The notes below the pieces were generated by a model, which saw nothing but the letters and a program-made list of their open reading frames with translations, did no database searches and was not told the origin of the DNA. A DNA stretch of 64,000 nucleotides from Pycnococcus provasolii. Lineage: Eukaryota > Chlorophyta > Pseudoscourfieldiophyceae > Pseudoscourfieldiales. A program made the position numbers and the translations under genes. Below, piece by piece: positions 1 to 8,194 of the stretch. The stretch is taken from the NCBI GenBank assembly GCA_049487715.1, contig CP150572.1, positions 1 through 64,000 of the forward strand, in the 5' to 3' direction. Position 1 is the first letter of the stretch. Each line of letters starts with the position of its first letter.

Positions 1-167
1 CCTAACCCTAACCCTAACCCTAACCCTAACCCTAACCCTAACCCTAACCCTAACCCTAACCCTAACCCTAACCCTAACCCTAACCCTAACCCTAACCCTA
101 ACCCTAACCCTAACCCTAACCCTAACCCTAACCCTAACCCTAACCCTAACCCTAACCCTAACCCTAA
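1..167. repeat. Terminal telomere, (CCCTAA)n
   Basis: About 28 uninterrupted CCCTAA units begin at the first base, giving TTAGGG on the G-rich strand running toward the chromosome end. This is a true chromosome terminus in the assembly. From 168 to about 260 the array decays into related T- and C-rich variants and ends at an A-run. TTAGGG rather than the plant TTTAGGG is known from several algal lineages, so it does not identify the species by itself. Confidence 0.97.
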
Positions 168-260
168 TCTAAAACCCTAATTGAAACCCCTAATCCCAAA
201 CCCCCAATTATTTTCAAACCCCTAAACTCAAACCTTAACCCTAACCCTAACCCAAAAAAA
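168..260. repeat. Degenerate telomere-like repeats
   Basis: Imperfect CCCTAA-like units with A-run and CC-run variants follow the perfect array, ending in two intact units near 238-251 and a nine-base A-run. This is the usual decay pattern proximal to a telomere. Confidence 0.85.
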
Positions 261-271
261 AAGCCCCATAC

Positions 272-452
272 ATTTTGGTCGGGCTCGACCAAAATGGTCG
301 GCAAAAAATCAATGGCGTTTTTTTTGCATGGGCATAACCAGTCAGATGGGGGGAGTAACGCAGGCACTTTGTTTTAGCAATACCGCACAAAAAATTTTTG
401 TCGACCATTTTGGTCGGGCTCAACCATTTTGGTCGGGCTCGACCAAAATGGT
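272..452. repeat. Subtelomeric inverted-repeat motifs
   Basis: A short element with core TTTTGGTCGGGCTC occurs three times. Two copies are perfect hairpins: arms 272-281 and 286-295 (10 bp, GGCT loop), and arms 423-435 and 440-452 (13 bp, GGCT loop). The half-motif CGACCAAAA recurs near 594 and 722. Function is unknown; these may be subtelomere-specific elements. Confidence 0.75.
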
Positions 453-904
453 CGGCAGAGGGAAGGGAGTGTTAGGGTATACACCGTTAATTTTGTGAAT
501 GCAATCCTGGCAGGCATTTTATAACCATCTGCCAGCCTTGCCAGCCTAATACACACCTTTCACCAAATATAAAATGCTTTTTAATTGCATTCTTCGACCA
601 AAAGGCCTCCGGAAACAAGGGGTACGCTGGCATTTCAGTGGCTTAATAATCCGTTTTGCCACCTTAACCTCCCATACAAGCGAATTATTAATTGAAAATA
701 CGAATTAACCGAGCAGGTGCTCGACCAAAAAAAACCGTTCAAGGGAGGCTTCCATTTGAGCCTCTGGACCTTTTTGGTAGAGAAAAAAAAGCCCAAGGAT
801 TGTCGGGGGGGTCCCCTTACAAAAAAATGATTTATTTAATTGCAAAGGGGCGTCTCCCACTATAGAAAAACAGCCTTGCAAATCCTTGGCAACTGTAAAG
901 GCAT

Positions 905-1162
905 CTAACCCTAACCCTAACCCTAACCCTAACCCTAACCCTAACCCTAACCCTAACCCTAACCCTAACCCTAACCCTAACCCTAACCCTAACCCTAACC
1001 CTAACCCTAACCCTAACCCTAACCCTAACCCTAACCCTAATTGTAACCCTAATTGTAACCCTAATTGTAACCCTAATTGTAACCCTAATTGTAACCCTAA
1101 TTGTAACCCTAATTGTAACCCTAATTGTAACCCTAATTGTAACCCTAATTGTAACCCTAATT
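905..1162. repeat. Internal telomeric array with 12-bp variant
   Basis: About 22 CCCTAA units (905-1040) run in the same orientation as the terminal array. They pass directly into ten copies of the 12-mer TTGTAACCCTAA (1041-1160), a regular alternation of one normal and one altered hexamer. This looks like an older chromosome end buried by about 740 bp of subtelomeric sequence. Confidence 0.95.
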
Positions 1163-1546
1163 GCCAGGCTGGCAGTTTGACGCACATGTTGAAAAAAAAT
1201 TTTGCCTCCGGTATGCGGCCGACCGTCGGCCAGTGTCGTGCAGAACGAAGCCAATAACAACAGCCATTTTTTTTTGGCAGTTAGGTTTGATTCGAAGCAC
1301 TCACTCGCGGCACGAGGTTGGTCAAATTGTTAATACTCTTAGCGAAAGGTATTTGCTAATCGATCGCCCCACGACCTTGAGACACATATGCGGTTCGGAC
1401 ACGCCAGCCGCGAAATGTTGCGCACACTCCAGCGAAGTGGCGACATACGCGCTGATGAATACTTCGAAGAAGCATCTATGCCCAGCTGTTACGCATGTGA
1501 CGCCGGTGCAATGCGACGTATCCGCACCCGTGTAGGTTAAAGGTGT

Positions 1547-1562
1547 CGGGTTAGGGTTAGGT
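1547..1562. repeat. Inverted telomere-like motif
   Basis: Two TTAGGG units lie in the opposite orientation to both upstream arrays, closing the roughly 640-bp block that starts with the internal array. No recognisable gene is seen between the two. Confidence 0.7.
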
Positions 1563-1689
1563 GTATATTTGAACTTAATTTACATGCACCGCATTGCTCC
1601 ACGCAAACGCACCTTTATTCCTGTTCAACAGTTCCACCAATTCCACCTTTTGCTCTTTATTCAATCGTGACGCCACCATGATCCAATAA

Positions 1690-2330
1690 TGGATCCCAGA
1701 TCCAAATGTGGGTTATGACTCTCGTCACGTCCAAGGTGACGAATATGGATTCCATGTTCTCCGGTGCCCATGCATTCAGCAAGAACATCACCAACTGGGA
1801 CACGTCCAAAGTGACGAATATGGTCAGTATGTTTAATAATGCCAAAGCCTTCAATCAGCGGTTGAAAAACGTCCAAGGTGACGGAAAGGAGATTCATATT
1901 TCGTGGTGCCGAAGCCTTAAACCAAGACACCAGCGGATGGAAAACGGCGCAGGTAGAAACCATGGAAGGAATGTTTATGAATGCGAAAGCCTTCAACCGA
2001 GACATCAGCGAGTGGGACACTTCTAAGGTGACCAACATGGTTAATATGTTCAAGGATGCCGATGCCTTCAACGCGAACCAAAAAATCACAGCGTCGTCGT
2101 GCGAAAACAACAAGTGCACCTTGACGAAAGCTTAGGTGCAGGGAAACACTAGGGAACCACCGGGGTTGGGAAAGAACATCAGCGGATGGAACACGGCGAA
2201 GGTCATACCAGATATAGCAGGGAAGTTCACGGGTGCCTACTAATAATCTTTCTACCAACGCATCACGTGCGGCGTCGTGCGACGTGTAACAAGAAATGCA
2301 CGTTATGACGAAGTTATGATTCCTCCTGAA
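1690..2330 (+). pseudogene. Broken BspA-like (DUF285) repeat gene
   Basis: Translations show repeated units of about 24-25 residues with the signature WDTSKVTNM..MF..A.AFN, typical of BspA-like DUF285 leucine-rich surface repeats. Units lie at about 1706-1860 in one frame and 1868-2100 in a second; the frame changes at a five-A run (1865-1869). The reading frame closes with a short Cys-containing tail at 2133-2135. A further decayed unit (2172-2242) and a second copy of the tail region (about 2270-2320) follow, so the array once extended further. No start codon, signal peptide or complete frame is visible, so I call it a remnant. DUF285 repeat proteins occur sporadically in protists and bacteria. 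A homopolymer sequencing error at the A-run could account for the frameshift but not for the missing start. Confidence 0.75.
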
Positions 2331-3560
2331 CCAAACGCCCCCCAAATAAAGACGGCACGACAATGAGAAGAGATTTTATTATTTGGACGGGACAGCGGGC
2401 ATGGTAGAAAGAAGAAGATCCGGTCCGAGAAGAAGAAGATCTGTAATTTACTCTGAAATCTTTTTACCCGTGAACGTAAAAAGTCTGAAACGTCCTGTGT
2501 GGCAGTGATGTGAAGGCGAGGTGATTATGATTTAGTTTCCTATTGTAAAGAAAAGTAAAAGGTTCGCGACACCAGGCTTCGAGATTAATCTCCCGTGATT
2601 CTAAGGAAGCCTCGCGTTAGCAAGATATCATTTTGATCTAAGGCAAGGGGCAAAATCCGGGCTGAAAACAAAGAAGCAGGCAAAATATAAAAATAAAGAC
2701 AGCATCCTCTCAGACTCTTAGATGTTCTGATTAGTTTTGTTTTGGATAATCACAGGATATCATACAATAGGAAACGTGTGATAATGTGGTTGGGTTCATC
2801 CACGAGGAGCTTTGACAAAAGCAAGACAAAAGCAAAGCAAAATACCGCAATCACTTCCCCTTCTTACCTTCGAAGAGAACAAAATGCACATCACAAATTG
2901 GATTACACCTGTTGAAGTGTTAGGGTCGTGCGTGTGCTGGTGAGTGATGCAGAAGAAAAAAGCAAACTCGCAAAATGAAAGTCAAAGTTGCATTCGCATC
3001 AGACAAATGCCTCGGGTTCTTCGGCAGGAGAGACGAATCTCTCGCGTCAATTGCCAGGTGCGGAAACCCACTCCATGGCGGCGACGGCTGCTACGTCTCG
3101 TCATCTAAAAGGTAATCCGATTGGTCATCAAGTGCAAACTGCATAGCAAAAAAAAAGATGAAGAGTCTGATGCCTCACCTTTTGCACATTAGGTCTCACG
3201 CGCTCCCGCAGCGCCGCCTCGCCGCGCACAGCTACCACCATGCCTCGAGCTGCTTGCTCTCCGCACTCGCTGCGCTTTCTGGTCCTTAGCCTATTTCGCA
3301 TGTTCTGGAGAGAGAGAGTGTGTGTGTGAAGTTTTTGTCAGAAAAAAAAAGTTGTGGTATCGCGCACATTCATCACAATCAAAGGGTAATTGAGGTGATG
3401 ACTCAACACTTAAAATGCGCCTTCCAATTCAATTTTTGCCCAACGGGGCTCTGCATGCTAACTGAAGCGACCAAGGCCTTGAGCCATGCAGAGATTGCAA
3501 CAATTGGGCAAAAAGTTCAGCCAAAACAAAAACATAGGGGGAAAAAAAATCTGATGGCGC

Positions 3561-4244
3561 ACCTGATACTCGGCGAACTCAGTGAACGCGGGGGTAATCA
3601 TAGCAGCCGCCACCTGAGCCAGAGGGGTTGCAATTTGGACTCCTGGTTCGTTAGTTTTGAGGGGTGAATACCTGTGAGAGGAAAGCATTGTGGCATCGCG
3701 CAATATTCATCACCTCTCCTCCGAGGATCAAAAATGTCAGATGCTGCTAGTCATATCGGTTTTTATCTGTCCGTCATGCGTAATGTCATACGATGGAAGC
3801 CATTGTATGACTGAAGTCGGCCATCTAATTAGTGAATTTGTTTTGGAAAAAAATCCTTCCAGCAACTCCGTACGCACACCACCGTCACCAAAAATACAGG
3901 ATTCTCAAACATACCTGGTGTGACAGGAAGGGGAAAAAAGGTTAGTGTTGTTGTTGAAAAAACACAGAATGATTTCGCATATCCTTCCAAATCAAACGAA
4001 TCAGATGCTCAGGACTTCTTAGAGGGTTATTTTTGAAAATGTCTTCAGCAGATCGTGATCCTCGGAGGATTGACAGATATTCAAAATTTTTCATCTTTGC
4101 ATCGTCGACGCGAATACTTCCTCTCGGAGAGTCCCGTATGCATCACTTGGATCAGACGGCACTTCCTATTCGAACGGAAATGAAAAATTCCGTCCGCATT
4201 TCGGGTAATATTCTTCGTCATTGAGGCGTCGCCACAATTCAGAA

Positions 4245-4277
<33 letters not shown>

Positions 4278-5151
4278 GACCGTCGCACCTTGTTTGTTTT
4301 TGCTTTCTGTGGCAGAGAGACACCCAGCAAATCGGTAGTCGGCATACCTATTGTTATATGTGTAAAATAAAGCACAGTTAGTGAGACGTCAAGTTCAGAT
4401 ATGTTATTGCCGGAAAACGGCACAAGCTTGGCACTGAATAAAAATCAGCCAGCCTGTTTCCTATCATAAATAGACAAAAGCATTTGCTATAAGCTCAACA
4501 CTAGCAGCCAGGGTCATGGGCCGTGGCCTACCCTGGCCGTGGCAGGAAGGCTCGTATGTAAAATCCACCCCAAAATCAAATTAAAAAATCATATGGCATA
4601 CCTTTTTCCTGTTTGAGTTGTTTTGTTTGCGGCTTGGATTAGACACGAAATGGCGACGAGGGAAACAGCGCTCACAACGCAACACGGAATATGCTCGCAA
4701 AACTTGCTCTCGCTCATGTAATTGGGACCCAGTCATGTGCACGGCAAATAAAAAAACATTCAGCACAGCGGGCCCGGGGTAGGAATATGAGCTGATTGCG
4801 CACACCACATACGCCACATACATACCTGTGTAGTAAGAAAATTGTGCCAACAGACAGGTCAGCAATCAAGCGAACGGAGTTGTATTTGTCGCACAGCGCT
4901 GGTTTGAGATTGGCCATAAAGGATTGGCTTTGGGAGACGTAGTCTCAACCGCAGCCGATTGTGAATTGTTCATCTCCACTCCCCGTGACGCCTTGAAGAC
5001 AATGAATGAAAAACAGCCAGCAAAGCAACGCCTAGGAAGAAGATTTTTTTTTTCCGCGGCAAGCTCGTCGTACCTGTGATTGTTGTCACGTGTTGGCGTA
5101 AGATTTTTAGGTATCAAGCCAAAAAGCAAAGACATGTTGTTCTGCACCTAC
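3561..5151 (-). other. Series of AG|GT composite splice-like sites
   Basis: On the minus strand an AG immediately followed by a GTATG, GTACG, GTAGG or similar donor-like hexamer occurs at about 5151, 5073, 4825, 4601, 4347, 3914, 3671 and 3562. Several are preceded by pyrimidine-rich tracts and some by a CTAAC branch-like motif, notably at 4347 and 3914. The donor forms match those of real introns elsewhere in this window. Whether they are exon ends, acceptors or zero-length-exon sites cannot be decided from sequence alone. Confidence 0.3.
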
Positions 5152-5738
5152 CTTGGTTTTGACCAAAAAAAAAGCAAAAGGCGTGGTTCAGAGCGAAACC
5201 ACCACCGCCATTAAACAGAGGGGGTTTTCATCTGCTTGTGTGAAGGTGTTGGTGTACAGCGTCTTTCGTTAGTCGCTTGCATGAACTTTTGTTGCTATCA
5301 TCACGAGCATCTGCTGCGCCGTGTAGACATGAAAATATTCACAGAGCATCGGAAATGGCAAAAAAAAAGTGATTCCGGTGCCGAGCTTTTCCTCACACAA
5401 ATAGGCTTCAAACCCTTTGTCCGTAGAGGGAGCTCTGTTGTTTTCGTCCTGTGCCCTTGCGTCGCCGCATCCGATGTCCGACGCAAACGACGCAACGCCC
5501 AAAACAGCAACATCAAAACGCAACGCGGTGCACGCAGTTCCCTTCGTTGCGTACCTTTTTTCGGTGCATAGTTGACGACGTCGACCACGCTTGCACGCAC
5601 GGACTCTGCTCGCTCACAGATACGTCAGCGGAGACCTGTGACGGAAGTGCGGCCCATGAAGCGCGGGTCCCGTTCCATTTCTGGTTTCTGTTGTGTTGTT
5701 GTTGTTGTTGTTGTTGTGGCGCCGCCACAGGGCCCGGG

Positions 5739-5860
5739 GGGAAGGGAAGGGAAGGGAGGGGGGGGATACCGGTAGGGTAAAGGACCACCCAGAGCTCCCC
5801 GAGCCCTAACCCCGATCCCTAACCCCTAAACGGCGAGGCGCGTGGGAAGGGAAAGGAAGG
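5739..5860 (+). promoter_or_regulatory. G-rich tract and telomere-like motif
   Basis: Consecutive G runs (5739-5765) fit a G-quadruplex pattern. They are followed by degenerate CCCTAA motifs (5801-5830) and a second G/A-rich run. The block marks the border between the gene-poor zone and the first gene, about 220 bp upstream of its start. Confidence 0.4.
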
Positions 5861-6081
5861 GAAAGGGGAAATCCGAAATTGGCATCTTCAAAAGCGAGAA
5901 AGCCGCGAAAAGTAGCTTCTTAGACTAAGGTTAGGTTTCCCCCTCTCCCTCTCCCCTCCCCCGCCATACATATCTCCTATAAGCACGTTGAAAGGCAACA
6001 AACAAGCCTCTCGCACACTGCACACAAGCGCACAAGCACGCAGCAAGCACACACTGCTGTGCCTCTGAAACCTCGTATTAT

Positions 6082-6379
6082 ATGGCACACACGCCTTCCG
6101 CGGAAAGTATGCGCACGACAGCTTCAACCTCACTACAGATGTTACAACGACACGCACTCACGCTCACCAAAACACACACACACACACACACACTTTAATC
6201 AACTAGCCAAGGCGCAGCTGAAGGAGCTCAGCACGCTCGCCGGCGTGCCGCTTAGAGACGACGTATTCGACGCACTCGTAGAACTCACGTACTTGGACAT
6301 TGTACCGACAGCAATCAGCCAAGTGGTGGCGTCGCTCTGCAAAAAGGCGAACGCCGTCGCGCGTTCTCCGGGTGCGTGA
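6082..6379 (+). CDS. MOZART-family mitotic-spindle organizing protein
   Basis: A 65-residue protein can be built from a 24-nt coding exon (6082-6105 plus one base), a 100-nt intron (6107-6206, GTATGC donor, CTAG acceptor) and exon 2 (6207-6379). The splice is needed because the exon 2 frame has no ATG upstream, and it joins in phase. The conserved part, LKELSTLAGVPLRDD followed by a helix containing VP.AISQVV..LCKKA, resembles MOZART proteins. These small proteins bind the N-termini of gamma-tubulin complex proteins and help recruit or activate gamma-tubulin ring complexes. Length fits MZT1 (about 70 aa), but some positions look more like MZT2, so I give no symbol. Only 92 nt separate its stop from the AP-1 mu start on the same strand, so the two could share a transcript. 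The identification rests on a short alignable region. Confidence 0.5.
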
Positions 6380-6471
6380 GGCCACCGCAAAACAAACAAA
6401 ACAAAAAACAAAACACAAAAAACTTCATAAACCACCACCGCCACCACCACCACCATTCAAATCCTTTCATA

Positions 6472-7770
6472 ATGGCAGCATCGGCAGTCTTCGTGCTGGA
6501 CGCCAAGGGGAAGCCCATCATTTCGCGAGACTTTCGAGGCGAGGTGGCGTACAGCTGCGTGGAGCGCTTCAACATGCGCGTCGCGGAGATGGAGAGCGAG
6601 AACATCCCCGTGCCTCCCATCTTCCTCGAAGAAGAAGTTTCGTTCTGCCACATAAGTCACAACAACGTTGTGCTTCTCGCCGTGTGCTCGGACAACTCGA
6701 ATGCCATGTCCGTGCTTCTGTTCCTTCACAAGCTCGTGGACGTCTTCAAGCACTACTTCGAGGAGCTCGAGGAGGAGAGCATACGCGACAACTTTGTCAT
6801 CGTCTACGAGCTGCTCGACGAGGTGATGGATCACGGGTACCCTCAGTACACCGAGGCGCGCATCTTGAGCGAGTTCATCAAGACTGACGCGCACAAGATG
6901 GAGGTTGTCGCGAAGCCTCCGATGGCGGTGACGAACGCCGTCAGCTGGCGCAGCGAAGGAATCAAGTACGCGAAGAACGACGCATTCTTGGATGTTGTCG
7001 AGAGCGTTAACCTCACGGTGAACAGCAGTGGAAGTGTCGTGCGCAGCGAGGTGAACGGCGCTCTGAAGATGCGAACGTATCTGAGCGGCATGCCAGAGTG
7101 CAAGCTCGGCCTGAATGACAAGGTGCTGTTCGACGCGCAGGGGCGTGGCGGAGGTTCAGGAAAGAACAAGGCGATCGACCTCGACGATATCAAGTTTCAC
7201 CAGTGCGTTCGCCTTTCTCGCTTCGAGAACGATCGCACGATTTCGTTCATTCCGCCGGATGGCGCATTCGACTTGATGACATACCGCCTAACGACGCAGG
7301 TGAAACCGCTCATCTGGGTCGAGGTGAAAGTAGAGAGGCACTCGCGTACGCGCATCGAGTACCTCGTCAAGGCGCGGAGCCAGTTCAAGGATCGAAGCAC
7401 GGCGCGCAACGTCGAGATTCTCCTTCCCGTCCCACCGGATGCCACCACCCCAGCCGTGCGCACGACGAACGGCAACGCGACGTACGCACCAGAGAAGGAG
7501 GCGCTCATCTGGAAAATCAACAGTTTTCCGGGAGGGAAGGAGTTTTTGCTGCGGTGCAAGTACGGCCTGCCGAGCGTCTCAGCATCGGACGAGGATGGCG
7601 TTCCCGCTGCGCGCAAGCCTCCCGTTCAGGTGAAGTTTGAAATCCCGTACTTCACCGTCAGCGGCATCCAGGTGCGCTATCTTAAGGTGATTGAGAAGAG
7701 CGGGTACACCGCTCTGCCTTGGGTGCGCTACATCACCGTCGCTGGCAACTACGAAATCAGATTTCAGTAA
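6472..7770 (+). CDS. AP1M: AP-1 clathrin adaptor complex, medium (mu) subunit
   Basis: A 432-residue protein, close to the 423-430 usual for AP-1 mu, starting at the ATG at 6472. Residues 1-140 form the longin-like N-terminal domain (AASAVFVLDAKGKPIISRDF). From about 160 to the end lies the mu-homology domain, with the AP-1-typical stretches FHQCVRLSRFENDRTISFIP, VKPLIWVE, FPGGKE and GIQVRYLKVIEKSGY. The mu subunit recognises tyrosine-based YxxPhi sorting signals on cargo and binds the other AP-1 subunits on trans-Golgi and endosomal membranes. Sequence matches AP-1 better than AP-2, AP-3 or AP-4 throughout the C-terminal domain. It lies 92 nt downstream of the MOZART-like gene. A TGTAA motif lies about 50 nt after the stop. 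Confidence 0.97.
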   Translation: MAASAVFVLDAKGKPIISRDFRGEVAYSCVERFNMRVAEMESENIPVPPIFLEEEVSFCHISHNNVVLLAVCSDNSNAMSVLLFLHKLVDVFKHYFEELEEESIRDNFVIVYELLDEVMDHGYPQYTEARILSEFIKTDAHKMEVVAKPPMAVTNAVSWRSEGIKYAKNDAFLDVVESVNLTVNSSGSVVRSEVNGALKMRTYLSGMPECKLGLNDKVLFDAQGRGGGSGKNKAIDLDDIKFHQCVRLSRFENDRTISFIPPDGAFDLMTYRLTTQVKPLIWVEVKVERHSRTRIEYLVKARSQFKDRSTARNVEILLPVPPDATTPAVRTTNGNATYAPEKEALIWKINSFPGGKEFLLRCKYGLPSVSASDEDGVPAARKPPVQVKFEIPYFTVSGIQVRYLKVIEKSGYTALPWVRYITVAGNYEIRFQ

Positions 7771-7820
7771 CGAACTGCTCGTGTCGTGTTGCTTCTTTCT
7801 TTCGACGCACGTGGTGACTT

Positions 7821-7825
7821 TGTAA
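7821..7825 (+). terminator. TGTAA poly(A) signal of AP1M
   Basis: TGTAA, the usual chlorophyte polyadenylation signal, lies 51 nt after the stop codon. Confidence 0.5.
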
Positions 7826-8194
7826 CGGTTTCGTCCCACAAAAAGTGGTGTTGTTGTGCCTCTTCTCTCCCCCACCTTCGATGACCAGACCGGGATCCCC
7901 TAGAGGTAATTTCCCAAGGAGCTTGTTGAGGACAAAATATATTGAAGGCTACGACGGATCCCCGATACCTTCCTGTTCCTCAGGGAACAGGGCGCTATTC
8001 GTGGAATCTGATCCATAGCAGGCTCGTGCGGTTGTGCGGTGCTGGGTGTGCGACGGTCGAACTCTCCTCCCCCCACTCCCCTTTCAACACGGCCCGGCTG
8101 CCCGGGTCCCGACCCTGGGACCAGGTGGGGGAAGGGAGGGCACTCCCTCCCCACACCCCAGGTGGGGGTGGGCCAGTCCGAGCAGGCGGGGGCA
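7826..8194. other. Spacer with two inverted repeats
   Basis: Between AP1M and the starch synthase. It contains a perfect 8-bp stem with 4-nt loop (CCTGTTCC/GGAACAGG, near 7971-7990) and a G/C-strand-asymmetric hairpin around 8120-8165 (GGTGGGGGAAGGGAGGG against CTCCCTCCCCACACC). The sequence GGACCAGGTGGGG is shared with the spacer near 22875. Probably promoter and 5' UTR of the starch synthase gene. Confidence 0.5.

Larger units (their letters stand above)
2331..6081. other. Gene-poor, AT-richer subtelomeric zone
   Basis: No family is recognisable on either strand. Base composition is visibly poorer in G+C than the coding part of the window, and A-runs of 8-9 bases recur on the plus strand (T-runs on the minus). 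A small spliced reading frame can be built at 2975-3289: 45 codons starting at 2975, a possible GT-AG intron 3112-3192, and a stop at 3287. Simple repeats include a CA run near 4243-4266 and a TTG run near 5697-5717. The right edge (5740-5860) is G-rich and contains a telomere-like motif. A divergent or non-coding spliced transcript on the minus strand is possible; see the composite splice-like sites. Confidence 0.6.

Noticed and set aside
705-1260. Repetitive open frames (Asn-Pro, Leu-Gly, Arg-Val repeats) on both strands
   Set aside because: They are six-frame readings of the telomeric repeat array itself; no start context or unique sequence.
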